This document shows, in pieces, positions 8,414 to 17,306 of a stretch of 64,000 nt of DNA (position 1 is the stretch's first letter; every line of letters starts with the position of its first letter). Both the position numbers and the translations under genes were made by a program. This DNA is from CAZFBA01 sp964517135 (GTDB taxonomy: Bacteria; Cyanobacteriota; Vampirovibrionia; JBFMGH01), in the NCBI GenBank assembly GCA_964517135.1, contig CAZFBA010000001.1:155049-219048 (forward strand), given 5' to 3'. Below the pieces are notes generated by a model. That model saw only the letters and a program-made list of their open reading frames with translations, did no database searches and was not told where the DNA came from.

Positions 8414-9386
8414 TATTACATATATTATTTTAGCCTGTGTTCTGGCAATATCAATAACTATGGTTACTGTTTCTCCGTTGATTGATTTTTTGAAGTCAAA
8501 ATATATCGGGCAATACATTAGAGAAGATGGCCCTCAAAATCATCATTCCAAGAAAGGAACCCCTACGATGGGTGGTGTGGCTATTCTTGGTGGCATTGTA
8601 CTTACCTCAGCATTTGTATTGTTCCTTTCTTTTGGATATTCACTACAAGCAGGTATTGTTTTATTTGTGGCTCTAGCTTTTGCAGGGCTTGGCTTTCTGG
8701 ATGATTACCGGAAAGTTGTAAAAAAACACAACAAAGGCGTTACTGGCTGGACAAAGCTTGCAGTACAGTTTCTGCTGGGTTTATTGCTGGCAGCTTATGT
8801 TGTATTTGATCAGGGGCGAACTACTGTATCTATTTTTGGCCTGACTGAAATTAATGCAGGTTATTTTTACCTTATTTTTGGTGCTATAGTTGTAGTTGCA
8901 AGCTCAAATGCTATCAATCTAACTGATGGTCTTGATGGGCTGGCTGCATCAACCTGTGCAATCTCTTTTCTGACATTGAGTTATTTTTTGTTTAAAACAG
9001 ATCAGCTAACATTATCACTTATTTCAGCCACTATTATGGGTGGATGTATTGGTTTTATGGTATTTAATAAGTACCCTGCAAAAATATTTATGGGTGATTC
9101 GGGCAGTCTGTTGCTTGGAGGGCTCTTTGGTACACTGGGAGTACTCGGTGGGCTTGAGTTATGGTTGATACCTGTAGGCTTTATATTTGTTATTGAAACT
9201 TTATCTGTCATAATTCAGGTAATTAGTTTTAAGACTACTGGCAAAAGGCTTTTTAAGATGGCACCTTTGCACCATCATTTTGAACTTTCAGGTGAAAGAG
9301 AACCTGCGGTGGTATTAAAATTCATTATTATTCAGATACTATTCTGTATAATTTCAGTTATACTAGGTCATATGTGGTTGTTTTAA
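8409..9386 (+). CDS. mraY: Phospho-MurNAc-pentapeptide transferase (lipid I synthase)
   Basis: Integral membrane enzyme that moves phospho-MurNAc-pentapeptide from UDP to undecaprenyl phosphate. Seen: GTPTMGG near the N terminus, the Mg-binding LDDYRK, NLTDGLDGLA, the catalytic-loop aspartate in FMGDSGSL, and PLHHHFE, all diagnostic of MraY. About ten hydrophobic segments. From the first ATG (8460) the protein would be 308 residues and lack most of helix 1; an ATT at 8409 with an ideal AGGAG gives 325 residues and restores it, overlapping the murF stop by five bases. I prefer the ATT start but cannot exclude a sequencing error that turned an ATG into ATT. Second gene of the cell-wall operon. 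Confidence 0.9.
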   Translation: MSITYIILACVLAISITMVTVSPLIDFLKSKYIGQYIREDGPQNHHSKKGTPTMGGVAILGGIVLTSAFVLFLSFGYSLQAGIVLFVALAFAGLGFLDDYRKVVKKHNKGVTGWTKLAVQFLLGLLLAAYVVFDQGRTTVSIFGLTEINAGYFYLIFGAIVVVASSNAINLTDGLDGLAASTCAISFLTLSYFLFKTDQLTLSLISATIMGGCIGFMVFNKYPAKIFMGDSGSLLLGGLFGTLGVLGGLELWLIPVGFIFVIETLSVIIQVISFKTTGKRLFKMAPLHHHFELSGEREPAVVLKFIIIQILFCIISVILGHMWLF

Positions 9387-9397
9387 GTGAGTGAGAA

Positions 9398-10753
9398 ATG
9401 AAAAAAAACTGGCAAGACCAAAAAGTAGTAGTGCTGGGCCTATCGAGAACAGGAGAGGCGACAGCAAATTATCTTCAGGGGCAGGGGGCGCATTGTGTAA
9501 TCAGTGAAAAGCGCACAGCCAATGAAGAGGATTTTAAAAAGATTAAAAACCTTGAAATCTCTGGTATCAAGGTTGAAATGGGTGGCAATAAAGATGAAAC
9601 AATACTGGAGGCAGACCTTATTGTGACTTCTCCAGGTATTCCACCGGGCAGTGAGCTGATAAAAAAGATCAGGGCTAATAACATTGAGTTGATCAGTGAG
9701 CCTGAACTGGCATACAGGGAAACCAATATCCCTTTAATAGCAGTAACAGGAACTAACGGAAAGTCAACCACGACAAGCCTTATATCTGACATATTAAAAC
9801 ATGCCGGTCTTAGCGCTCCAGCCTGTGGCAATATAGGTTATCCTATTATCAATGAGATAAATAGCAACCATGACTACCTGGTAGCAGAAATAAGCTCTTT
9901 TCAGCTTGAATATAGCCCGACATTCAGGCCTGAGATTGTTGTATTTCTAAACTATACACCTGATCATGTTGACTGGCATGGTAATGAAGCTGAATATCTA
10001 AGGGTTAAAACCAGCTTTATAAAAGGTGAACGCAGCCCTGTGTGGCTGGTTTTAAATGCATGTGATAAAGAGTTAATAAAGGTTTCAGCCTCAAACAATT
10101 CAAAAAAATACTGGTTTGGAAGAGAGTATGGAGAAAATTGTTGTATACTGGAAAAAAATACATTTGTCTTAAAAGAAAACCGTTCCTCTATTAAGATACT
10201 AACAGCTGATCAGGTAAAGCTTATTGGTGATCATAATTACCAGAATATAATGTCAGCTATATGTGCAACTAAAATTGCTGGTGTATCTATCGATAAAATT
10301 GCAGAAGCAGTAAGTCAATTTGATGGTATCGAGCACAGGCTTGAATATGTTACTGAAATAAATGGCATTGCCTTTTATAATGACTCTAAGGCAACTAATT
10401 GTGACTCTACAATCTGTGCACTTAAAGCTTTTAACTCTGATAAAGTAGTACTTATTGCTGGCGGCAGGGATAAAGGTACTGATCTTACTGACCTTGTGCA
10501 GGAAATTAAAAAGCATGCCTCTGCTGTAGTACTTATTGGTGAGGCAACTGAACGTTTTGAGGCAGCATTAAAAAATAATAATTATACAAATGTTTACCTA
10601 GGAGAATCGCTTGAAAGTGCTGTAGATAAAGCTTATGATCTAAAGGCAGGGCCTGTTTTGCTTTCTCCGGCCTGTGCAAGCTATGATATGTTTAAGAATT
10701 TCGAGGAAAGAGGTCATGTCTTCAAAGACATTGTCTTTAAAAAGAAGCCATAG
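9398..10753 (+). CDS. murD: UDP-MurNAc-L-alanine--D-glutamate ligase
   Basis: Cytoplasmic ATP-dependent ligase adding D-Glu to UDP-MurNAc-L-Ala. 451 residues, usual length. Seen: an N-terminal Rossmann-like UDP-binding domain (VVVLGLSRTGEA), ATP loop G118-T-N-G-K-S-T124, NYTPDHVDWH, and the C-terminal DSKATN and LLSPACASYDMF motifs specific for MurD. Eleven bases follow the mraY stop. Its 3' end overlaps the ftsW start by 38 bases, indicating translational coupling inside the cluster. Confidence 0.96.
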   Translation: MKKNWQDQKVVVLGLSRTGEATANYLQGQGAHCVISEKRTANEEDFKKIKNLEISGIKVEMGGNKDETILEADLIVTSPGIPPGSELIKKIRANNIELISEPELAYRETNIPLIAVTGTNGKSTTTSLISDILKHAGLSAPACGNIGYPIINEINSNHDYLVAEISSFQLEYSPTFRPEIVVFLNYTPDHVDWHGNEAEYLRVKTSFIKGERSPVWLVLNACDKELIKVSASNNSKKYWFGREYGENCCILEKNTFVLKENRSSIKILTADQVKLIGDHNYQNIMSAICATKIAGVSIDKIAEAVSQFDGIEHRLEYVTEINGIAFYNDSKATNCDSTICALKAFNSDKVVLIAGGRDKGTDLTDLVQEIKKHASAVVLIGEATERFEAALKNNNYTNVYLGESLESAVDKAYDLKAGPVLLSPACASYDMFKNFEERGHVFKDIVFKKKP

Positions 10754-11891
10754 CAAGAGTAATAATAAACTCTCTTATATACTTGGCCCGTATGATAAGT
10801 GGTTATTTAATATTATCATCATTCTTTGCGTTGTTGGTGTGGTTTGTGTCTTTTCAGCATCAGGGCCCGATGCCGTAAGAATCTATAATGACCCTTTCTA
10901 TTTCTTTAAAAAACAACTATTATTTAACGTTGCCGGTATTGTAATAATGCTTGTGGTTTCCAGAATTGATTATAACTTCTGGAGAAAGATAACTATACCG
11001 TTTTCGTTGATTATTCTGGGATTAATAATAGCAACATATTTTGTTGGAGTTGAAGCTTATGGTGGTGAACGCTGGTTACGTTTTGGACCATTAACATTAC
11101 AACCCTCTGAGTTTGGAAAAATTGCAGCAGTGCTACTTACCGCTGAAGCGCTGGCATTTTCACGCACCATACTTGATAAAAGGTTTATTGTCAATATGGT
11201 TATTATTGCTGTAATGGTTGTATTGATCTTAAAACAGCCAAGTCTTTCGATTGCAATGATTGTTTCAATGACTACGGTTATTATAATGTTTATGGGCGGG
11301 TTTCCGCTTCATATACTGGTACCTATTATTATTGTTGGATCTGCGGGTGTTGTTCATACCATAAAAAATACACCATACCAGCTAAATAGAATTCTTGGAT
11401 GGCTTGACCCCTGGAGTGACCCGCAAAACAAGGGATATAATATTATACAAAGCTGGTATGCCTTTGGCTCTGGAGGCCTGTGGGGTGTAGGCTATGGAAA
11501 TTCAAGTCAGAAACTTTTTTACCTTCCATTCAGGCATACTGACTTTATTTTTGCTATTATTGCAGAAGAATTTGGTCTGATTGGCGCTTTTATTTTGATT
11601 GCTTTATTTGTTGCTTTTATATATAGAGGAATTGCTATTTCTATAATAAGTGAAAATACATTTGGCAAATTACTTGCAATAGGCATTACTACTTCAGTGG
11701 CTCTCCAGGCCTTCATAAATATGGGAGTTGCAACTGGAGTGGTACCTCCCACGGGAGTCACATTACCGCTAATTAGCTATGGTGGATCATCCATCATTGC
11801 TACGTTGTTTATGCTGGGAGTTTTATTAAATGTTTCAAGAAAACGTATTCAGAGGATAGATAATGTTCATAAGACTGCCCAACCAGCTTGA
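10716..11891 (+). CDS. ftsW: Lipid II polymerase / division protein FtsW (SEDS family)
   Basis: SEDS-family glycosyltransferase that polymerises lipid II at the septum with a class B PBP. About ten membrane segments. Seen: FSASGPDAV near the N terminus, WLRFGPLTLQPSEFGK, the PYQLNRILGWLDPWSDPQNKGYN loop region, RHTDFIFAIIAEEFGLIG and PPTGVTLPLISYGGSS, all SEDS hallmarks. FtsW rather than RodA is preferred because of position between murD and murG. The start is the ATG at 10716 (AGAGG just before), giving 391 residues; a longer reading from 10674 is less likely. It overlaps murD at the 5' end and murG at the 3' end. Confidence 0.92.
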   Translation: MSSKTLSLKRSHSKSNNKLSYILGPYDKWLFNIIIILCVVGVVCVFSASGPDAVRIYNDPFYFFKKQLLFNVAGIVIMLVVSRIDYNFWRKITIPFSLIILGLIIATYFVGVEAYGGERWLRFGPLTLQPSEFGKIAAVLLTAEALAFSRTILDKRFIVNMVIIAVMVVLILKQPSLSIAMIVSMTTVIIMFMGGFPLHILVPIIIVGSAGVVHTIKNTPYQLNRILGWLDPWSDPQNKGYNIIQSWYAFGSGGLWGVGYGNSSQKLFYLPFRHTDFIFAIIAEEFGLIGAFILIALFVAFIYRGIAISIISENTFGKLLAIGITTSVALQAFINMGVATGVVPPTGVTLPLISYGGSSIIATLFMLGVLLNVSRKRIQRIDNVHKTAQPA

Positions 11892-13044
11892 AGAAGAATT
11901 GAGGACAATCAGAGTCCTGATAACCGGTGGTGGCACGGGTGGGCATGTGTATCCGGCTATTGCAGTGGCTGATGCTCTTCTCAAAGATTATGATATTGAA
12001 CGGGTTATCTATGTAGGCTGCCCTGATAGCCTCGAAGAACGTGTAGCAGAAGAACATGAAATTGATTTTTTACCTATAAGATTAACAGGAATGCCCCGTA
12101 AGCTCTCTTTTGCATTCGTTAAATGGCTTTACAGGCTCAATAAATCAGTTATTGACGCTCTGGGATATATGATGTATACCAGGCCAGATGTAGTTCTTGG
12201 TACTGGAGGGTATGTAAGTGCCCCGTTACTATTTGCTTCTCTCTTGCTGGATTGCCCGTATGTTATTCATGAAGCAGATGCTCACCCGGGTCTTGTGAAT
12301 AGAACTATGGCACCCTGGGCTGCTGGCATATCAGTAGCTTTTGAAGAGGCCAGAGAAAGGCTTGAAAACAAAAATATAAAGCTTTTTGGCAATCCGTTAA
12401 GAGAGACTATAGGAGAATTTAGCCGCAGTGAAGCTCAAATACTTCTTGAACTGGATGAAAACAAACAAACAATGCTGATTATTGGAGGTTCACAAGGTGC
12501 TCAGAAGATTAATGAGGCAATTATTGAAGCCCTGCCAGTTTTATTGAATGACTATAACTTTCAGATTATACATCAGTGCGGGCCCAAAAACTATGAAGAA
12601 CTCAAAAACAATCTCTCAAGAGATATTATAGAAAACCCGTCATATTTGCTGAGAGGCTATTTTGATGATCTAGCAATACCTTTGGCCTGTGCAGATTTAG
12701 CTGTTTCTCGTGCTGGGTCTATGTCTATATCTGAACTTACAGCTTGCCTGGTTCCATCTATTCTTGTGCCATACCCGTATGCAGCTGCAGACCATCAGCG
12801 AAACAATGCACGTTCAATGCTTGAGGCAGGAGCTTCTTTGTACATTGAAAATGATGATTGTAACGCTGAAAACATACTTGAAGCGGTTAAAACGATATTT
12901 GAAACACCCGACAAACTTGATTTTATGCGTCTTGCCTGTGGCAGACTTGCCAGAAAAGATGCTACGAAAAATATTGTTAACCTGATTAAAGAGGTAGCAA
13001 AGCCCAGAACAGGCAAAGCTACGAAAAAACTGAAAGACAACTAA
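11863..13044 (+). CDS. murG: Undecaprenyl-PP-MurNAc-pentapeptide GlcNAc transferase (lipid II synthase)
   Basis: Peripheral membrane GT28 glycosyltransferase that converts lipid I to lipid II. Seen: the glycine-rich G22-G-G-T-G-G-H28, HEADAHPGLVNR, GGSQGAQKIN and the UDP-GlcNAc-binding SRAGSMSISEL region. 393 residues, slightly longer than usual because of a short basic tail. The ATG at 11863 has AGAGGA at a good distance and overlaps ftsW by 29 bases; a TTG at 11899 would give a more standard N terminus but has a weaker site. Last gene of the cluster: murC, murB and ddl are not adjacent, so the dcw cluster is only partly conserved. Confidence 0.95.
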   Translation: MFIRLPNQLEEELRTIRVLITGGGTGGHVYPAIAVADALLKDYDIERVIYVGCPDSLEERVAEEHEIDFLPIRLTGMPRKLSFAFVKWLYRLNKSVIDALGYMMYTRPDVVLGTGGYVSAPLLFASLLLDCPYVIHEADAHPGLVNRTMAPWAAGISVAFEEARERLENKNIKLFGNPLRETIGEFSRSEAQILLELDENKQTMLIIGGSQGAQKINEAIIEALPVLLNDYNFQIIHQCGPKNYEELKNNLSRDIIENPSYLLRGYFDDLAIPLACADLAVSRAGSMSISELTACLVPSILVPYPYAAADHQRNNARSMLEAGASLYIENDDCNAENILEAVKTIFETPDKLDFMRLACGRLARKDATKNIVNLIKEVAKPRTGKATKKLKDN

Positions 13045-13061
13045 CGAAATTTCTTTAATAG

Positions 13062-13140
13062 TGCTATAATCAACGTCATAAGTAATCAGATTTTAAAATA
13101 TAAAGGGCGATTGTTTATTTTTTATATCGTTTAGTATAAT
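13062..13140 (+). promoter_or_regulatory. Two candidate promoters upstream of the TPR gene
   Basis: An extended -10, TG-C-TATAAT (13062-13070), and a fuller promoter TTGTTT (13111-13116), 18-base spacer, TATAAT (13135-13140). They lie in the 332-base spacer after murG and would give the TPR gene a leader of roughly 230-300 bases that contains the repeat modules described below. Confidence 0.45.
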
Positions 13141-13154
13141 CTAGAACAGAGATT

Positions 13155-13173
13155 CTGACAGGTTTTATACATC
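13155..13173. repeat. Dispersed module M1 (inverted copy at 63223-63240)
   Basis: A 19-base stretch beginning CTGACAGGTTTTATACATC whose reverse complement occurs at 63223-63240. It is one of several short modules shared between the leader of the TPR gene and that of the gene at 63364. Confidence 0.5.
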
Positions 13174-13297
13174 AAAATAAAAGGTCACAAGTGATAGAAC
13201 TTAAATCTAGCATATTGTTACATTTGAAAACATTATATACAGTAAGTTTGCTATAGAACTTCCTGTTGTTTGCTTTAAACTGAAAATAGGTTCTATA

Positions 13298-13334
13298 TCA
13301 TTACTGTCTGGTTAAATTTTTTCTGAAGGTTTGG
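13298..13334. repeat. Dispersed module M2 (inverted copy at 63301-63337)
   Basis: 37 bases; the reverse complement matches 63301-63337 at 35 of 37 positions. Contains a GGTTAAATTTTTTC core. It ends 42 bases before the TPR start codon; the other copy ends 26 bases before its gene, but on the opposite strand. The order of modules M1 and M2 differs between the two loci, so they are separate mobile or conserved units. Confidence 0.65.
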
Positions 13335-13376
13335 CCCTAGAAGGTTTATCTTTAAGTTAAAGCAAACAGGAGACAA

Positions 13377-14003
13377 ATGCTTAGAGGTATTGTTGCCCTG
13401 CTGGTAGTCTTTTCTATTTCAGGGGTTATGAATAGTATTGCACAGGCTGAATTGCTCAGAGCCTGTGCAGTAAAAGAGGCAGATCAATTTTGCCCCAGCC
13501 TTAGCGATGAAAAACTTTCTGATTCTCAGGTGTTATTTTATGTGTATAATCACAAAGAATCTTTTGAAAAGGCGAAGAAGCTTTTTAATCAGGGGGTAAG
13601 GCTTGAAGAAAAAGGAGAATTGAGGCAGGCTAAATTTTATTATCTTAAGGCAATCAATGTTTTTCCTGAGATGGTAGAAGCTTATCTTAACCTGGGCAGT
13701 GTCTTGCTCTGTCTTAACGAGTATGATAATGCTATTTATATTACAAACAGGGCACTGAAGCTTTCATCAAACTATCGCAGTATACTTTATAACAATCTCG
13801 GGCTTGCTTATGAAGGTAAAAAAGATTTTGTAAAGGCTATTGACTATTATGAACTTTCTATTAATCTGAATCCTCAGTCGGCTATGGCACATAATAACCT
13901 TGCTACACTGTATTTAAGACTCAGGCAATATGATAAAGCAAGAGAAGAAATTAATATCGTAAAGTCTCTATCTCCTGAACTGGCTTCAAATCTTGAATTT
14001 TAA
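13377..14003 (+). CDS. Exported TPR-repeat protein
   Basis: 208 residues. A hydrophobic N terminus (about 1-24) looks like a signal peptide, so a periplasmic location is likely. Four tetratricopeptide repeats can be read at about 61-98, 99-132, 133-167 and 168-201, each with the A-x-x-x-Y/L pattern (for example NNLGLAYEGKKDFVKAIDYY). A protein-protein scaffold role follows from the family; the partner is unknown. AGGAG precedes the ATG. It ends immediately against the convergent pilin-like gene with no spacer and no visible terminator. Confidence 0.75.
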   Translation: MLRGIVALLVVFSISGVMNSIAQAELLRACAVKEADQFCPSLSDEKLSDSQVLFYVYNHKESFEKAKKLFNQGVRLEEKGELRQAKFYYLKAINVFPEMVEAYLNLGSVLLCLNEYDNAIYITNRALKLSSNYRSILYNNLGLAYEGKKDFVKAIDYYELSINLNPQSAMAHNNLATLYLRLRQYDKAREEINIVKSLSPELASNLEF

Positions 14004-14474
14004 CTAGGTTTCAGGGTCAGGATCTTCAATTTTAACTTCAAGAACAGCTACAGGTTTTGAGAAAGATGTATCTGCCGGCTTTCTAAAAGTAATACGGACT
14101 ATTCTACTGTTATTTTCTTCAGGACTAACATCAATCTGAACATCATAATTACCTGCATCAGTGTAAACACTGCCTGCCGGTACTGGTGGAAACGACCCAG
14201 TTTCAATACTTTCATAAAAAGAGTCATCTTTTGCTTTTTCATAAAGATTATTTAGATAATTTTTGCCCAGCTCAATGACTCTGTCACGGTCATTAACCTC
14301 TTTAACGACCAGTGCTGTTGTTGTCATTCCATTGATTATAACCAGCATTATGATTCCTATGATCAAAATTAATAAAACAGCTTCGACTATTCCAAATCCA
14401 CTGATAGAAGCAGACGGAGCTCTTTTATAAAGAAATTGCTTTATCCTGATGGTGTTTATGAGATTTTGTCTCAA
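14004..14474 (-). CDS. Type IV pilin-like / minor pseudopilin protein
   Basis: 156 residues. A 26-residue basic leader ends S-G26, followed by F27-G-I-V-E31 and a 20-residue hydrophobic helix: the prepilin peptidase cleavage site with glutamate at +5 of the mature protein. The rest is a small soluble domain with no recognisable family. It should be processed by the prepilin peptidase encoded at 31472-32557. The start appears to be TTG with AGG about ten bases upstream; no better ATG exists before the cleavage site. A minor pilin or type II secretion pseudopilin are both possible. Convergent with the TPR gene. Confidence 0.7.
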   Translation of the reverse strand: MRQNLINTIRIKQFLYKRAPSASISGFGIVEAVLLILIIGIIMLVIINGMTTTALVVKEVNDRDRVIELGKNYLNNLYEKAKDDSFYESIETGSFPPVPAGSVYTDAGNYDVQIDVSPEENNSRIVRITFRKPADTSFSKPVAVLEVKIEDPDPET

Positions 14475-14686
14475 TGAAAAATACCTGTAATAAAACTACT
14501 GGATACATTGAAAAAGCATGAATGCACATTATAACTATTTTTAAGCTTGTTTTTAGTTTCTTCATCATATTATCATTATACAAAATAAATATTTTTATCG
14601 AAAGGTGCAAATGATATTTTTGCTTATGACTATATATAAACTGGTTTTGCAGGGTTTTATCTGTTAAAATTTCTTCATTAATTGAT

Positions 14687-15889
14687 TTAGTCAGTGAAAT
14701 CAGGTCTGGTATTATAAAGTATTATTGCAGTATTAATATCTCTTTCTGCTGGCAACTTGGCAAAGGCTCCATTTGAAGGCAATTGCGGATACATTATATC
14801 TAGAGGATTATTGCTGTGGCAGGTTAAACCGATTGCATGACCAAACTCATGGCTTGTTATTGACTCAATCAGATTCATAGCATTATCTTTTTTAAGCTTC
14901 ATTGAGGGCATAGTACCGATGCGCAGCTTGACATCCCTTATTTTTCTCTCGTTGCCTAGCCGGCCAACCAGTGCACCCAGTAGCGATGCACCATAGCCAT
15001 AATAGCCAGGTACAAAATAACCGGTATTAGATATAATATTACCTGTATGATACTGGGAAAGATTATAACCTGTTTGTGTTGTTGTGGTTCCTGTTGCACC
15101 CTCCATCTCTGGAAAATGATCCTGCCAGAGGATTATAATATCTGCCTTCTTTGCTCTGTCAACCAGCACGTAATCTATTGCACCGCCAGACTTAAGTTTC
15201 CAGATGTTAAAAGCCCGGATTGCTGCTAAACGGTAATCTGCCTGATAGGTAATGTTATCTCCTGCAGGAAGATAAATCTTTAAAGGCATGTTTTTAAATC
15301 GGATAACCCTGTCTTCATTAATATGCATAAGAGCATCAAAATAATCAGGAGCGCTTGCATCAAAAGTTATCTCTTCTTCAGGTGATACTTCTCCTTCTGT
15401 AAGCTGTTCTTGCTGTGGGTGGGCGGGCGGGGGCCCTGTTTCTTCTGAAAGATCAGATGTTGAATTATCGTTCTGCACTTCTGGAGAAAAACTATCAGAC
15501 ATAAGACCGGGTATATCATCATGATTTAAAGTTTTTTTGCGTTTAGATTTTTTTGTTTTATTTTCTGGAAATGATACCTCTGGCAGATCTTGCTCAGGAG
15601 GGTTGCTCATAGCAGCTTTCTGTCTTAATGCTGATAGTCTTTGGAAAATTGACCCGCTAGTTTTTTCACCAAAAAGATCAATCTCAAGGCGGTCGAGACG
15701 CTCTATTACTGACTCTTCTGCGTAAACCTGGTTGTAAAAGCCTGCCTCAAGTCTGCTTAACTGGCCTCTAATTGAGTTATCTTCAGCTATTGCTGGTGTA
15801 ATACACATACAAATGAATGCAGCTGCTATTATAACAACTGTATTAATTTTCTTTAAAATATTAAAGGCTTGTTTAAGAATAATATTCAT
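14687..15889 (-). CDS. Matrixin-like zinc metalloprotease with coiled N-terminal region
   Basis: 400 residues: signal peptide (about 1-35), a region of repeated RLxxLE-type segments (about 42-95), a Pro/Glu-rich linker (about 95-180), and a C-terminal protease domain. The zinc site is complete: H347-E-F-G-H351-A-I-G-L-T-C-H358, followed by the Met-turn in DIMYP (M366). This is the metzincin/matrixin (M10-like) arrangement, so an extracellular or periplasmic peptidase is expected. The N-terminal RL-repeat resembles a domain I associate with cyanobacterial-lineage secreted proteins (from memory). It is the last gene of a co-oriented pair; only 7 bases separate it from the triple-repeat protein upstream. 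Confidence 0.8.
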   Translation of the reverse strand: MNIILKQAFNILKKINTVVIIAAAFICMCITPAIAEDNSIRGQLSRLEAGFYNQVYAEESVIERLDRLEIDLFGEKTSGSIFQRLSALRQKAAMSNPPEQDLPEVSFPENKTKKSKRKKTLNHDDIPGLMSDSFSPEVQNDNSTSDLSEETGPPPAHPQQEQLTEGEVSPEEEITFDASAPDYFDALMHINEDRVIRFKNMPLKIYLPAGDNITYQADYRLAAIRAFNIWKLKSGGAIDYVLVDRAKKADIIILWQDHFPEMEGATGTTTTQTGYNLSQYHTGNIISNTGYFVPGYYGYGASLLGALVGRLGNERKIRDVKLRIGTMPSMKLKKDNAMNLIESITSHEFGHAIGLTCHSNNPLDIMYPQLPSNGAFAKLPAERDINTAIILYNTRPDFTD

Positions 15890-15896
15890 ATTTTTT

Positions 15897-17306
15897 TTAT
15901 AGTAAACCTATTGAACTAACTACTCTATTGTGCTTATAAAACGACACAATAACGTTCTCAAAAGTATAATAAATATGGTCTTTGCTGGATTTATCATCAC
16001 GTTCATACTTGTTGCCGTAGGCTTTTATAACATCACTTATATTAAGGTCTTTTTGAGGTATTACATCTACTGAATTAAGCTTTTTGTTTTTAAATACAAA
16101 ATATATTACCTCATAGTTTGTTGAACTGAGGCCTTCTTCAACTTTATAAATATCTATATTACCGTTTGTTTGCTTCTGAGCAACAAGGCCCGGTAAAAGC
16201 TTTTTAAAGTCTGCTTCTGTAGTACTATCAACCTTGAGACCTTCAATGCCCTCTCTGTTAAGTTTTTGCCAGGGAGGCAGAATCTCTCTAAGTTTGCTGT
16301 TGACACTGCCAAGAAGTCCAATATTAAGAACACTGCGGGTTTTTGGTGATACCGTCAAAATAATATTTTTATACTGATAGAAATTGATATTCGGGCTGGA
16401 TTTATCAAGTTTATATTCATCACCAAAGATCTTCAGGGCGTCAACAAGCATGAGTTTTTGGGGGACAATGTCAATCCAGCTTAAAATATCATTCTGGAAG
16501 ACCAGTTCTACCTTTTTGTAGTATGTGTCATCAAGCCCCCTGTTAATATAGTATATATCAGGAAGATAGCTTCCTGAAGGCTTTTCAGATACATAATCCG
16601 GGTAATATTGAGAAGACAGGGAGGTAGGTTTTAAATCAGGATAAATCTTTTTCAGGCTTGCCTTATCTGTAATACCTGGTATTAGCTTATCTACCTTACC
16701 GGTTTTTAGTTCTAATAATGCAGGCAGGCTAAAACCGAGATCTTTAGCATTATTTGAAATAACATTCTCTTTCCCATACTGTGTTAGTGTATAGATATTA
16801 CCTTTTTTCTTATCGCAGGAAATGATAAGGTTTCCATAATCATAATAGTCAAGATACTTGCTGACCTTTGAATTTATAGCCAGTGGTGTGCCAAAAACTT
16901 CTATTATTTGATCGATAGTTATTTTGTTTGCGGGTAAATAATCAATCCATGAGAGTTTTTCTTCTTCAAAGCCCAGTTTTATAGAACTATAATAAGACTC
17001 TTTACCAGGCTGATAGTTATAAATCCTTATTGTTTCATCAGGATCTTCATAAAGTTTGATAAAAGGGTATTTATTATTAAATTCTGAAATAGTTGTTTTA
17101 TTGAAAGTCAGGCCAGAGAGCTGATAGTTATTAAGCTCTTCCCAGGAAGGCAGATTTAAAAGAGAATGTTCTTTATTTGTTTCTGTTTTTGATTTAACAA
17201 CAGGTTTTTTAGTGGCCCCATGTTGTGCCAGTGCTCCTGTATAAGCTGTTACTATTGCAATTATACCTGCTAAAATAGCTATAAGAACTCTTTTGCTTTT
17301 ATACAT
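15897..17306 (-). CDS. Secreted protein with three tandem ~115-residue repeats, family not recognised
   Basis: 469 residues with a signal-peptide-like N terminus (about 1-28). Beyond residue 60 the protein is three diverged copies of one unit. Each holds a G-[IL]-x-x-x-x-T-x-x-[DE]-[FL]-K/N-x-x-x-P opening, a [FL]-x-x-x-x-L-S-W/V-[IV]-D-x-[IL]-P segment (SWIDYLP, SWIDIVP, NSVDVIP), then [AV]-x-x-x-[FY]-G and a hydrophobic strand ending in GLLG or similar. No catalytic motif is visible. The ATG at 17306 is preferred over one at 17321 because GAGGT lies five bases ahead of it. It precedes the matrixin-like gene and probably shares its transcript, so substrate, inhibitor or co-secreted surface partner are all possible. 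Confidence 0.65.
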   Translation of the reverse strand: MYKSKRVLIAILAGIIAIVTAYTGALAQHGATKKPVVKSKTETNKEHSLLNLPSWEELNNYQLSGLTFNKTTISEFNNKYPFIKLYEDPDETIRIYNYQPGKESYYSSIKLGFEEEKLSWIDYLPANKITIDQIIEVFGTPLAINSKVSKYLDYYDYGNLIISCDKKKGNIYTLTQYGKENVISNNAKDLGFSLPALLELKTGKVDKLIPGITDKASLKKIYPDLKPTSLSSQYYPDYVSEKPSGSYLPDIYYINRGLDDTYYKKVELVFQNDILSWIDIVPQKLMLVDALKIFGDEYKLDKSSPNINFYQYKNIILTVSPKTRSVLNIGLLGSVNSKLREILPPWQKLNREGIEGLKVDSTTEADFKKLLPGLVAQKQTNGNIDIYKVEEGLSSTNYEVIYFVFKNKKLNSVDVIPQKDLNISDVIKAYGNKYERDDKSSKDHIYYTFENVIVSFYKHNRVVSSIGLL

